NCBI GenBank assembly: GCA_052143535.1 | Contig: JBKQSS010000048.1 | Span: forward strand, 1-64,000 | From: JADGRA01 sp052143535 | Lineage (GTDB): Bacteria; Myxococcota; Myxococcia; Myxococcales; Myxococcaceae | Length of the DNA: 64,000 nucleotides | Direction: 5' to 3' | Shown: positions 8,760 through 17,470 of the stretch, piece after piece | Position numbering within the stretch: the first letter of the stretch is position 1 | Layout: each line of letters opens with the position of its first letter | Program-made: the position numbers and the translations under genes | The notes under the pieces: generated by a model | What the model was told of the DNA's origin: nothing | What the model saw: the letters and a program-made list of their open reading frames with translations, nothing else | The model's database searches: none

Positions 8760-10592
8760 GTGAATGAGAGACGCTTCCAAATCCTCTACGCGTTGCTGGC
8801 GCTGGTAGGCGTGATGTTCATCCATGACTTGTGGGTGGGGTACCGGCAGGTGGCGGTGCTGCCCTACAGCCAGTTCCAGCAGCTGGTACGCGAGAAGAAG
8901 GTCGCCGAGGTGAAAGTCGGGGAGGACCGTCTGGAGGGGACGCTCAAGGAGCCCCTCGACGGAAAGACACGCTTCGTCACCAACCGAGTCGGGCCGGAGC
9001 TCGCAAAGGAGCTCGACGAGGCGGCAGTGAAGTACTCGGGAACGGTGGAAAACCGCCTCGTCGAGATGCTGCTCAGCTGGCTGCTTCCAGTACTTCTCTT
9101 TGGAGGCGTTTGGCTGTTGCTTGCCAGACGGATGGCAGGGCGCCTCGGCCCAGGCGGCGGCCTGATGTCCATTGGCAAGAGCAAAGCCAAAGTCTTCGTC
9201 GAGACGGACGTCCAGGTGCGCTTTGGAGATGTCGCCGGGGTGGACGAAGCCAAGGGCGAGCTTCAGGAAGTGGTGAGTTACCTCAAGGACCCGGAGTCCT
9301 ATGGCCGGCTGGGGGGGCGGCTCCCGAAGGGCATCCTCTTGGTCGGGCCGCCGGGCACTGGCAAGACGCTGCTCGCCAAGGCGGTGGCCGGCGAGGCCCA
9401 CGTGCCCTTTTTCTCCATCAGCGGCAGTGAATTCGTGGAGATGTTTGTGGGCGTGGGAGCGGCCCGGGTGCGCGACCTCTTCGAGCAGGCCCGCGCCAAG
9501 GCGCCGGCCATCATCTTCATCGACGAGCTCGACGCTCTCGGCCGTGCGCGCGGGGCCAACCTGGGCATGGGCGGCCACGACGAGAAGGAACAGACGCTCA
9601 ACCAGCTTTTGGTGGAGATGGACGGCTTCGACACCCGGAGTGGGCTGGTGCTGCTAGCCGCCACCAACCGTCCGGATGTGCTCGACCCAGCGCTGCTCCG
9701 GGCGGGGCGGTTCGACCGGCAGGTACTGGTGGACCGTCCGGAGCGCAGCGGCCGCGCCGCCATTCTCCGCGTCCACGTGGGCAAGGTGAAACTGGCGCCG
9801 GCAGTCAACCTCGAGGACGTCGCCGCGCTCACCGCCGGCTTCAGCGGCGCGGACTTGGCCAACCTCGTCAATGAGGCGGCGCTGGCGGCCACCCGCCGCC
9901 ACGCCGAGGCGGTGGAACGGGTGGACTTCGACGTGGCCGTGGAGCGAATTGTGGCCGGGCTGGAGAAGAAGACGCGCCTACTCAACGCCCGGGAGCGGGA
10001 ATTCGTGGCCTTCCACGAGATGGGCCATGCCCTGGTGGCAGCGGCCAGCCCCGGCGCGGACCCGGTGCACAAAGTCAGCATCATCCCGCGAGGGCTTGGC
10101 GCGCTCGGCTACACCATGCAGCGTCCCACCGAGGACCGTTTCCTGATGACGCGCGCGGAATTGGAGGGGAGGCTTTCGGTGCTGCTCGGCGGACGGGCGG
10201 CCGAGGCACTCGTCTTCCAGCACACCTCCACCGGAGCCGCCGATGACTTGTCGCGGGCCACGGACATTGCGCGGGACATGGCGACGCGCTTCGCCATGGT
10301 GCCGGGGCTCGGCCCGGTGACGTACGAAGCCGAGCCGGCGGGCTTTCTAGGGCCCCAGCCCATGCAGCGGCGGGACTACAGCGAGCAGACGGCGCGAGAG
10401 ATTGACCTCGCCGTCCGCGACATCGTCAGCCAGGCCTTCGCTCGTTCGGAGGCGGTGCTCAGGGCGCGGCGGCAGACGCTGGAGCGAGCGGCGCGCCTTT
10501 TGCTCGAGCGCGAGACGCTGGTCGACGCAGACTTGAAGCTGCTCTTCGAGGAGGCAAGCGTGGAGGCCTCGCGGACACCGCGGGCGGCGTGA
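8760..10592 (+). CDS. ftsH: ATP-dependent zinc metalloprotease FtsH
   Basis: AAA+ membrane protease for quality control of membrane and short-lived cytoplasmic proteins. It has an N-terminal transmembrane helix (about 7-25), a periplasmic domain, a second helix (about 100-120), an AAA+ module with Walker A GPPGTGKT at 196-203 and an IIFIDELDALGR Walker B, the arginine-finger region GRFDRQ, and the M41 zinc motif HEMGH at 419-423. The length of 610 residues is within the family range. It starts at GTG behind a gacgaggag ribosome-binding site. This copy follows htpX; whether it is the housekeeping FtsH or a paralogue cannot be told from this window. Confidence 0.95.
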   Translation: MNERRFQILYALLALVGVMFIHDLWVGYRQVAVLPYSQFQQLVREKKVAEVKVGEDRLEGTLKEPLDGKTRFVTNRVGPELAKELDEAAVKYSGTVENRLVEMLLSWLLPVLLFGGVWLLLARRMAGRLGPGGGLMSIGKSKAKVFVETDVQVRFGDVAGVDEAKGELQEVVSYLKDPESYGRLGGRLPKGILLVGPPGTGKTLLAKAVAGEAHVPFFSISGSEFVEMFVGVGAARVRDLFEQARAKAPAIIFIDELDALGRARGANLGMGGHDEKEQTLNQLLVEMDGFDTRSGLVLLAATNRPDVLDPALLRAGRFDRQVLVDRPERSGRAAILRVHVGKVKLAPAVNLEDVAALTAGFSGADLANLVNEAALAATRRHAEAVERVDFDVAVERIVAGLEKKTRLLNAREREFVAFHEMGHALVAAASPGADPVHKVSIIPRGLGALGYTMQRPTEDRFLMTRAELEGRLSVLLGGRAAEALVFQHTSTGAADDLSRATDIARDMATRFAMVPGLGPVTYEAEPAGFLGPQPMQRRDYSEQTAREIDLAVRDIVSQAFARSEAVLRARRQTLERAARLLLERETLVDADLKLLFEEASVEASRTPRAA

Positions 10593-10593
10593 A

Positions 10594-10621
10594 GGCGTAG
10601 ACTCCCCAAAACGCCGTTTTT
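10594..10621 (+). terminator. intrinsic terminator of ftsH
   Basis: GGCGT and ACGCC form a short stem around a 12-base loop, followed by G and a run of five T. It sits directly after the ftsH stop codon. Confidence 0.5.
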
Positions 10622-10637
10622 CTCCACGAGGTGAGCC

Positions 10638-11087
10638 GTGGCGGAAGCAGCCGTCGTCCCCGAGGTGGTGGTCCGTGGGGGCCCAAGCGGCCTCCGACAG
10701 GAGGTCAAGGCCGGGCCCTTCTCCTGGCTGGCAGACGAGCCCGCCGCCGTCGGAGGAACCGGGCAAGGGCCCACCCCCTATGACTTGCTGTTGGGCGCCC
10801 TTGGGGCCTGCACCTCCATGACGCTGCGGCTGTATGCCGACCGCCGAAAGTGGCCTTTGGAAGGGGTGACGGTGCGGCTGCGGCACCAGCGCGTCCACCG
10901 GGACGACTGCGTCAACTGCGAGACGAAGAATGCCTCCATCGAGCGCGTGGAGCGCACGCTGGAGCTGACAGGAGCGCTGAGCGACGAGCAGCGCGCGCGC
11001 CTGCTTGAAATGGCCGAACGGTGCCCCGTCCACCAGACGCTACGCAATACCCTTGAGGTGCACACCACCCTCGTCCCGGCCGCCTGA
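10638..11087 (+). CDS. OsmC/Ohr-family peroxide-handling protein
   Basis: A 149-residue OsmC-like protein. The family reduces organic peroxides using two redox cysteines. Here they match LGACTSM (about residue 56) and the AERCPVHQTL motif (about 119). An extra CVNC pair sits near residue 93. PYDLLLGALGAC is the family signature for the first active-site helix. It starts at GTG after a GAGGTGAG ribosome-binding site. It is separated from ftsH by a short terminator-like stem, so it may have its own promoter. OsmC and Ohr subgroups were not separated. Confidence 0.88.
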   Translation: MAEAAVVPEVVVRGGPSGLRQEVKAGPFSWLADEPAAVGGTGQGPTPYDLLLGALGACTSMTLRLYADRRKWPLEGVTVRLRHQRVHRDDCVNCETKNASIERVERTLELTGALSDEQRARLLEMAERCPVHQTLRNTLEVHTTLVPAA

Positions 11088-11144
11088 GGAGCCCCACTGG
11101 CCGATGGACAGCAGGCCCTTCCCGGGGGGGGCCGCGGGCGGTTG

Positions 11145-12083
11145 TCACCTCGTCCAGTAAGTGGCGAGGGCGACATTTCTCTCGAGCGGTTTCAAGTCCA
11201 CCGCCGGGTTGACGAGCGTCACCATGTCAAAGGCCATGCCCGGCCCGAGCGCTCCCCAAACCAGTTCCCCCTGCTCAGGCGCCAGGCCGGGGTGGACAGT
11301 AAATTCCCACTCGCTCACCAGCTCCACTTTCCCCTCCATGACGTGCATCGGCGGTGGTGGAAAGTGCGGGCTCTGGTGCAGGGCCTGCTCGACGTCGGTG
11401 TCCATGGCCGTGTCTCCCGAGGCAATGACAATGTCGAAGTCGCGCAAAAGCCCTTCGGCGTCGAGGACGAGGCGGATGCGGGCGGTGGCCTTGCTGGCGT
11501 GCGCGCGGACATGCTCCACGGACCACACCACGAGAAGTACCTTTCGCAGCTCGGTGAAGTAGGCATCCCAGAAGCCGCTCCGCAGGACGGCCATGGCTCC
11601 GGTGCCCCGGTGCAGCGACTCCGCCAGCCGCTCCCCGATGGAATTCCCGGGCGGGTGCTGGGGGCCGCGGCTGCGGACGATGGCTTGGGCGGCGCCGGCT
11701 GACATGGCCTGAAGCGAAGGTGCGGGCGGTGCGCTGGGCACGGCGAAGGGCGCGTCCGGCTGCAGGGTGAAGCCGCTGGTACCCCCGCGCCGCGCCGGCC
11801 CCCCACCGGAAGGCTGGCCGGAGCCGCCGCCCAACCGACTGGTGGCCGGCGGAGGCTGCTGGCCGGGGGCCAGCGGGGGGTGTGGTGGCCTCCGGGTTGG
11901 GGCGGGGCGCTCCACAATGGTGACGCGCAACGGCGTCTGGACAGGCTGGCGTGGCGCGGGCGGCAGCTTCCAGGCGAGCACGAAAAGGCCCAGGTGGAAG
12001 AGGACGCTGGCCACCAGGGCGACGAGAAGCGTCCGGCGCTCCCTCCTCGCGACTGTGGCTGTGCGCCCTCCCAGTGGACTCAC
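11145..12083 (-). CDS. TonB-like membrane-anchored protein with C-terminal TonB-type domain
   Basis: A 312-residue protein with a short cytoplasmic N-terminus, one transmembrane helix (about 19-38), a Pro/Gly/Arg-rich linker (about 45-130) and a C-terminal globular domain from about 200 (KATARIRLVLDAEG) that looks like the TonB/TolA C-terminal fold. The architecture is that of energy-transducing TonB-family proteins that span the periplasm. No ExbB or ExbD gene is next to it. GTG 12083 is preceded by GGGAGG at good spacing, a strong ribosome-binding site; the frame is open further upstream. The exact subfamily is uncertain because the C-terminal domain is divergent. Confidence 0.65.
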   Translation of the reverse strand: MSPLGGRTATVARRERRTLLVALVASVLFHLGLFVLAWKLPPAPRQPVQTPLRVTIVERPAPTRRPPHPPLAPGQQPPPATSRLGGGSGQPSGGGPARRGGTSGFTLQPDAPFAVPSAPPAPSLQAMSAGAAQAIVRSRGPQHPPGNSIGERLAESLHRGTGAMAVLRSGFWDAYFTELRKVLLVVWSVEHVRAHASKATARIRLVLDAEGLLRDFDIVIASGDTAMDTDVEQALHQSPHFPPPPMHVMEGKVELVSEWEFTVHPGLAPEQGELVWGALGPGMAFDMVTLVNPAVDLKPLERNVALATYWTR

Positions 12084-12357
12084 GGCATTCCTCCCAAACT
12101 CCTCAACCCCTGGGGAGAAAACGCATGCCCGGCCCCACTGCACCACCGGCAAGCCCTCCACCCCTGTCAGGCGCCTGCATGCTAACCGCCTCGCCAGAAG
12201 AGGCAGCGTTTGCGTCAACGGCCTTCAACAAGCCAAAGGGGGGGCTCGCTTCGGTGGGGGGTTTCCAAAGGCAGGGTGCGCGAAGCCCCTCCCCGGTATG
12301 AACGGGGCCATGCTAAGCGGCCCTCGCGCGGGTTGAAGACGCCGCGGGAGCCCTCCA

Positions 12358-13548
12358 ATGGACGCCACCCTCCTGCAGCACCTCAGTGCAGAGACGGCCA
12401 AACTCGTCGAGAGCGGCCTCTTCAAGAAGGAGCGCCTCATCACCTCGCCGCAGAGCGCCCGTATTCGGGTGGAGGGCGGCCGCGAGGTGCTCAACTTCTG
12501 CGCCAACAACTACCTTGGCCTGGCCGACAACCCCCAGGTCATCGAGGCGGCCCAGAAGGCGCTGTCGCGCTACGGCTTCGGCATGGCCTCGGTGCGCTTC
12601 ATTTGCGGCACGCAAGAGCTGCACAAGACACTGGAGGCGCGGCTGTCGGCGTTTCTCGGCACCGAGGACACCATCCTCTACTCCTCGTGCTTCGACGCCA
12701 ACGGCGGCCTCTTCGAAACTGTGCTCGGCGAAGAGGACGCCGTCATCACCGATGCTCTCAACCACGCCTCCATCATTGACGGCATCCGCCTGTGCAAGGC
12801 CCAGCGCTTCCGCTACGCCAACAACGACATGGCCGACCTCGAGGCGAAGTTGACCGAGGCCAAGGACGCGCGTTTTCGCCTCATCGCCACCGACGGCGTC
12901 TTCTCCATGGACGGCACCATCGCCAACCTCTCTGGTATTTGCCAGCTGGCCGACAAGCACCGTGCCCTGGTGATGGTGGACGACTGCCACGCCACCGGCT
13001 TCCTCGGCGCGAAGGGGCGCGGGACGCCCGAGCACTGCGGCGTCCTCGGACGGGTGGACCTCCTCACCGGCACGCTGGGCAAGGCACTGGGCGGCGCCTC
13101 CGGAGGCTATGTCAGTGGACGTAAAGAGGTGGTGGCGTGGCTTCGGCAGCGCAGCCGGCCCTACCTCTTCTCCAACGCGCTGATGCCGGCCATCTGTGCC
13201 GCGTCCCTGACAGTGCTCGACTTGCTCGAGCAGAGCGACAGCCTCCGGCTGCGCCTCAAGGCCAACGCCGCCCATTTTCGCTCAGGGCTGGCTAAGCTTG
13301 GTTTTCGGCTGGTGCCTGGCGAGCATCCCATCATTCCGGTGATGCTCTCTGAGGCCAAGCTCGCTGGCACCTTCGCCGACCGAATGCTGGCCGAAGGCGT
13401 CTACGTGGTGGGCTTCAGCTTCCCGGTCGTGCCCCAGGGCCAGGCCCGCATCCGCACGCAGATGTCGGCCGCGCACACCACCGAGCAACTCGACCAGGCG
13501 ATGGCGGCCTTCGCCACCGTCGGCCGCTCACTGGGAGTCATTCACTGA
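12358..13548 (+). CDS. kbl: glycine C-acetyltransferase (2-amino-3-ketobutyrate CoA ligase)
   Basis: PLP enzyme that cleaves 2-amino-3-ketobutyrate with CoA to glycine and acetyl-CoA, the second step of threonine degradation. Its 396 residues are close in length to the E. coli enzyme. The PLP lysine is Lys242 in GTLGKALGG, and the DDCHATGF motif holding the PLP ring is present. ATG 12358 is followed by conserved sequence within about 15 residues. One base separates its stop from the tdh ATG, so the two are co-transcribed and probably coupled. It is divergent from the TonB-like gene across about 275 bases that should hold both promoters. Confidence 0.96.
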   Translation: MDATLLQHLSAETAKLVESGLFKKERLITSPQSARIRVEGGREVLNFCANNYLGLADNPQVIEAAQKALSRYGFGMASVRFICGTQELHKTLEARLSAFLGTEDTILYSSCFDANGGLFETVLGEEDAVITDALNHASIIDGIRLCKAQRFRYANNDMADLEAKLTEAKDARFRLIATDGVFSMDGTIANLSGICQLADKHRALVMVDDCHATGFLGAKGRGTPEHCGVLGRVDLLTGTLGKALGGASGGYVSGRKEVVAWLRQRSRPYLFSNALMPAICAASLTVLDLLEQSDSLRLRLKANAAHFRSGLAKLGFRLVPGEHPIIPVMLSEAKLAGTFADRMLAEGVYVVGFSFPVVPQGQARIRTQMSAAHTTEQLDQAMAAFATVGRSLGVIH

Positions 13549-13549
13549 C

Positions 13550-14578
13550 ATGAAGGCACTGGTGAAAGCGAAGCGCGAGCCGGGCATCTGGATGCAGGAC
13601 GTCCCGGCGCCCGAGGTGGGGCCCAACGACGTCCTCATTCGGGTGCGGCGGGCGAGCATCTGCGGCACGGACATCCACATTCTCAACTGGGACGATTGGA
13701 GCCAGCGCACCGTCCCGGTCCCGCTCACCATTGGACATGAATTCATGGGCGAGATTGCTGGACTGGGAAGCGCTGTCAGCGGCTTCCAGCTGGGGGAGCG
13801 GGTCTCGGCCGAGGGCCACATTACCTGTGGCCACTGCCGAAACTGCCGGGCCGGCAAGCGACACCTGTGCCGGAACACGGTGGGAGTCGGCGTGCAGCGG
13901 CCGGGCGGTTTCGCCGAGCTGGTGGCGGTGCCGGCCTTCAACGTCTTTCGCATTCCCAAGGACATCCCCGACGAGGTGGCCGCCTTCTTCGACCCACTCG
14001 GCAACGCCGTCCACACTGCGCTGGCCTTCGACTTGGTGGGCGAGGACGTGCTCATCACCGGGGCCGGCCCAATTGGCGTCATGGCGGCGGCCATCTCCCG
14101 CCACGTCGGTGCGCGGCATGTGGTGGTGACGGACGTCAACGCCTACCGCCTCGAGCTGGCGAGAAAAATGGGCGCCACCCGCGCCGTCGACGTCAAGACG
14201 ACAACGCTTCAGCAGGTGATGCGCGAGCTGGGCATGACCGAGGGCTTCGACGTGGGCATGGAGATGTCGGGCAACGGCGAGGCGCTGCGGGACATGTTCA
14301 ACACCATGAATCACGGGGGCCGGGTGGCCATCCTTGGCATTCCTCCCAAAGAAGTCTCGGTCGACTTCAACCAGCTCATTTTCAAGGGCCTGGAGGTGAA
14401 GGGCATCTACGGCCGGGAGATGTTCGAGACCTGGTACAAGATGGTGGCCATGTTGCAGAGCGGCCTCGACATCCGACCGGTCCTCACCCACCGCTTCAAA
14501 GCCGACCAGTACCAGGCGGCCTTCGAGGTAATGCGCAGCGGCCAGAGTGGCAAGGTGGTTCTCGACTGGACGAGTTGA
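13550..14578 (+). CDS. tdh: L-threonine 3-dehydrogenase
   Basis: Zinc-dependent medium-chain dehydrogenase oxidising threonine to 2-amino-3-ketobutyrate with NAD. The catalytic zinc Cys38 sits in the CGTD motif, GHE follows near residue 64, and the structural-zinc loop CGHCRNCRAGKRHLC starts near 98. The Rossmann motif GAGPIG appears around 173. The 342 residues match E. coli Tdh (341). It acts immediately before Kbl in the pathway, and the two genes are adjacent as in many bacteria, here in the order kbl-tdh. Confidence 0.96.
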   Translation: MKALVKAKREPGIWMQDVPAPEVGPNDVLIRVRRASICGTDIHILNWDDWSQRTVPVPLTIGHEFMGEIAGLGSAVSGFQLGERVSAEGHITCGHCRNCRAGKRHLCRNTVGVGVQRPGGFAELVAVPAFNVFRIPKDIPDEVAAFFDPLGNAVHTALAFDLVGEDVLITGAGPIGVMAAAISRHVGARHVVVTDVNAYRLELARKMGATRAVDVKTTTLQQVMRELGMTEGFDVGMEMSGNGEALRDMFNTMNHGGRVAILGIPPKEVSVDFNQLIFKGLEVKGIYGREMFETWYKMVAMLQSGLDIRPVLTHRFKADQYQAAFEVMRSGQSGKVVLDWTS

Positions 14579-14676
14579 GCCAAGAGCCCGTTGTGCCAGC
14601 GACGGACGAATTGACTGGGGCAAGCCGGCTGAGGACTTGCTCTAGCCCCCAAACAAAAGCGGTGAGAGGAGGCGCG

Positions 14677-16074
14677 ATGCTCCGAGGTGCGCTGGTGACA
14701 ATGGTTTTGGCCTCCGCCCCGGCCTTCGCCTCGCCGCCCATTCTCTCGCGGACTCTGCCCAACGGCCTGGAGGTGCTGGTGGTGGAGTTCCCCGGCTCTC
14801 CGCTGGTGACGGTGGAGATTGCCGTCCGCAACGGCTCGATGACCGAGCCGCCGGACTACAACGGCCTCAGCCACCTCTACGAGCACATGTTCTTCAAAGC
14901 CAACGCGGCGCTGCCGGACCAGGAGGCGTTTCTCGCCCGAGGCCGCGAGCTGGGACTGGACTGGAACGGCACTACCAACACCGAGCGGGTGAATTACTTC
15001 TTCACCACCACCACCGACCACTTCGCCGAGGCGATGGTCTTCATGCGCGACGCCATCGTCAGCCCCCAGTTCGACCCGAAGGAGTTTGAGAAGGAGCGTG
15101 TGGTGGTGACGGGGGAAATCGACCGCAACGAGGCGAACCCCGCCTACCATCTCTTCCACGAGGTACAGAAGCACCTCTTCTGGAAATACCCGTCTCGCAA
15201 GGACCCACTCGGAAACCGGCAAACGGTGCTGGCCGCCAGCGTGGACCAGATGCGTACCATCCAAGGGCGCTACTACGTTCCCAACAACTCGGTGCTGATG
15301 GTGACCGGCGGGGTGAAGGCGGAGGACGTCTTTTCCCAGGCTGCCGCGCTCTACGCTGGCTGGAAGCCAAGCGCCACCAACCCTTTTCAGACCTACCCCC
15401 TGGTGAGCCACCCGCCGCTCGGCAAGACGGAGCTGGTTTTGGTGGAGCAACCGGTACGGACGGTGACGGGCCTCATGGCCTGGCAAGGACCCTCCACCGT
15501 CGGCAAGAACGTGGACCTCACCTATGCAGCGGACCTCCAGTCCGTCGCACTCCGGCAACCCGCCTCGAAATTCCAGAAGGCCCTGGTCGACTCGGGCCTC
15601 TGCCTCAGCGTCGAACTCTCCTGGTTGACGCAGATGAATACCGGGCCGATTCTGCTCTCCTTCGTCGCAACGCCGGACAACGCCATTCGCTGCATTCAAG
15701 CCATCCAGCGGGAGCTTCCACACCTGGCGCAGCCGGGCTACCTCACCGCCGAGGAATTGCAGGACGCCGCCCACCAGCTGGAGGTGGACCGCGCGCTGGA
15801 AAACGAGGAGCCGAGCGCGCTCGCCCATAGCATCACCTTCTGGTGGACCTCGGCGGGCATCGACTACTACCGGACTTACCTCGAGAAGACGCGGGCCGTG
15901 ACGCCAGCGGACATCTCGCGCTACGTCCGCACCTACCTCCTCGGCCAGCCTTACGTGCTCGGGGTGATGGTGTCCAAGGAGATGGAGGGGGCAGGGCTGT
16001 CGAAGGCGGCACTGCAGAAGCTGGCAGTGCCCGTGAAGCCGCTCCCGGCTGTCAAGAAGGAGGCTTCACGATGA
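14677..16074 (+). CDS. M16-family zinc peptidase, catalytic subunit
   Basis: Exported insulinase-like peptidase of 465 residues. A signal peptide (about 1-19, ending AFA-SPP) precedes the M16 domain. The inverted zinc motif HxxEH is intact (His66, Glu69, His70 in SHLYEHM), and the downstream acidic ligand region is present in GEIDRNEANP. ATG 14677 lies behind a GAGAGGAGG ribosome-binding site; the same frame is open far upstream only because of high G+C. Its stop overlaps the ATG of the next M16 gene (ATGA). Bacterial M16B proteins often work as a catalytic/inactive heterodimer, which this pair fits. Confidence 0.9.
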   Translation: MLRGALVTMVLASAPAFASPPILSRTLPNGLEVLVVEFPGSPLVTVEIAVRNGSMTEPPDYNGLSHLYEHMFFKANAALPDQEAFLARGRELGLDWNGTTNTERVNYFFTTTTDHFAEAMVFMRDAIVSPQFDPKEFEKERVVVTGEIDRNEANPAYHLFHEVQKHLFWKYPSRKDPLGNRQTVLAASVDQMRTIQGRYYVPNNSVLMVTGGVKAEDVFSQAAALYAGWKPSATNPFQTYPLVSHPPLGKTELVLVEQPVRTVTGLMAWQGPSTVGKNVDLTYAADLQSVALRQPASKFQKALVDSGLCLSVELSWLTQMNTGPILLSFVATPDNAIRCIQAIQRELPHLAQPGYLTAEELQDAAHQLEVDRALENEEPSALAHSITFWWTSAGIDYYRTYLEKTRAVTPADISRYVRTYLLGQPYVLGVMVSKEMEGAGLSKAALQKLAVPVKPLPAVKKEASR

Positions 16075-17456
16075 AACGGCTCCTCAGAGTGGCCGTCTTC
16101 CTTGGCGCGGCCTGTGCCACCCCAACCGGGCCGGCAGAGCCCGCGTCAGCCAGCTCGTCCGCGCCGGCCCAGGCCCCACCAGCCGTCTCGGCAAAATCAC
16201 CGGGAAATGCGCCAGTAGCCGACGGGGACGTCACCACCGGCACTGTCGGCGGCGTGCAGGTGCTAGTACAACGCGTGCCAGGCGCCGAGTTGGTAACGGC
16301 GACACTGGCCATCCGTGGAGGCGTCCAGTACCTCGACGCGCGCACCGCGGGGGTGGAGTTGCTCGGGCTGCGCACGGCCGCCTCGGGTGGTACCCAGCGG
16401 CTGGACAAAGACGCCTTCTCGCGGCGCCTGGCAAAGCTGGGCAGCACCCTGCGGGCCCGTGCATCTCCCAACTACTCCGTGCTGCAGGCCAAGTCATTGC
16501 TGGGCGCCTGGGAGCCAACCTTCGACCTTTTGACGGAAGTCTTCCTAACGCCCGGTTTGCCGGACGCCGAGCTGGAGTTGCAACGCCAACAGCAACTCCA
16601 GGAGCTCAGGCACGAGCTGGAAACCCCCGACGGCACCCTTCGGGTGCTCTCCTACGGCATCCTCTTCGCCGGCACCGCCTACGCCAATCGGCCGGTTGGC
16701 ACCGAGGACAGCGTCACCGCCTTGACGGCCGAGGACGTCCGCACCCACCTCGCCCAAATGCGGGTGCAGAAGCGGCTGTTGTTGGTGGTGGTGGGAGACG
16801 TTGCGCCCGAGGCAGTCCTGGCGCGCGCTCAAGCGGCCCTGGGCAGCTTGCCCCCCGGCGGGGACGTCCCAGCGCTTCCAGGGGCGCTGTCCTTCCCGAA
16901 GCCGCGGCTGGAAGTCGAGAGCCGGACACTGCCCACCAACTTCATCCTGGCGCGCTTCGCCGGCCCGAGTTGGCAGTCTCCGGACTTCGCCGCAGCCAGG
17001 CTGGCCACCTCCGTCCTGGCCGAGCGCGAGTTTGTCGAGGTGCGCACCAAGCGCAACCTCAGCTACGCCGCTGCTGCCGCTCTCGACGTCAGCCGGCCAC
17101 AGACTTTCGGCGCGCTGTACGTCAGCGCCGTCGACCCGGGCGCCGCCTTGCCGGTGATGCAGGAGGTGGTGAAGGGCCTGGCCAGTCGCGCCGTCCCGGA
17201 CAAGGAGCTGGCCGGCTTCCGGTCCACTTTCCTCACCGGCTACCTCGAGGGCCAGCAGACGACGGATGGTGCCGCCGGACGTCTGGTGGAGGCGCAACTC
17301 GTCGGCGGTGACTGGCGGCTGCTCCGGACGTTGCCGGAGCGCATTCGGAAAACCACCGCGCAGGACGTCCAGGCCTTCGCCCAGCGGTACGTCCGTGACT
17401 ACCAAGTGGCGGTGGTGGGCGACCCGAAAAAAGTCGACCTCTCGATGCTGCACTGA
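16071..17456 (+). CDS. M16-family non-catalytic partner, probable lipoprotein
   Basis: A 461-residue M16 homologue without the zinc motif: the position expected for HxxEH reads TAGVEL. The C-terminal half keeps the F-V-EVRTKRNLSYAA segment, the Arg/Tyr-containing motif of inactive M16 subunits that helps bind peptide substrate. The N-terminus (MKRLLRVAVFLGAAC) suggests lipidation at Cys15, followed by an Ala/Pro/Ser linker to about residue 50. The start overlaps the stop of the catalytic gene, supporting equimolar production. A periplasmic or membrane-bound heterodimer is inferred. Confidence 0.85.
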   Translation: MKRLLRVAVFLGAACATPTGPAEPASASSSAPAQAPPAVSAKSPGNAPVADGDVTTGTVGGVQVLVQRVPGAELVTATLAIRGGVQYLDARTAGVELLGLRTAASGGTQRLDKDAFSRRLAKLGSTLRARASPNYSVLQAKSLLGAWEPTFDLLTEVFLTPGLPDAELELQRQQQLQELRHELETPDGTLRVLSYGILFAGTAYANRPVGTEDSVTALTAEDVRTHLAQMRVQKRLLLVVVGDVAPEAVLARAQAALGSLPPGGDVPALPGALSFPKPRLEVESRTLPTNFILARFAGPSWQSPDFAAARLATSVLAEREFVEVRTKRNLSYAAAAALDVSRPQTFGALYVSAVDPGAALPVMQEVVKGLASRAVPDKELAGFRSTFLTGYLEGQQTTDGAAGRLVEAQLVGGDWRLLRTLPERIRKTTAQDVQAFAQRYVRDYQVAVVGDPKKVDLSMLH

Positions 17457-17470
17457 GGGCGGCGCGCCGT

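Noticed and set aside
11120..11145. G-run and GC palindrome between OsmC-like and TonB-like genes as a terminator
   Set aside because: No stable hairpin with loop and no T-tract could be drawn; the run is common in this DNA.
13867..14676. Long upstream extension in frame with the M16 peptidase gene
   Set aside because: It runs through tdh in another frame; the signal peptide and ribosome-binding site fix the M16 start at 14677.
16071..17456. Second M16 gene as a truncated pseudogene because HxxEH is absent
   Set aside because: The length is full, the frame is open and the inactive-subunit motif is kept; it fits a non-catalytic partner.
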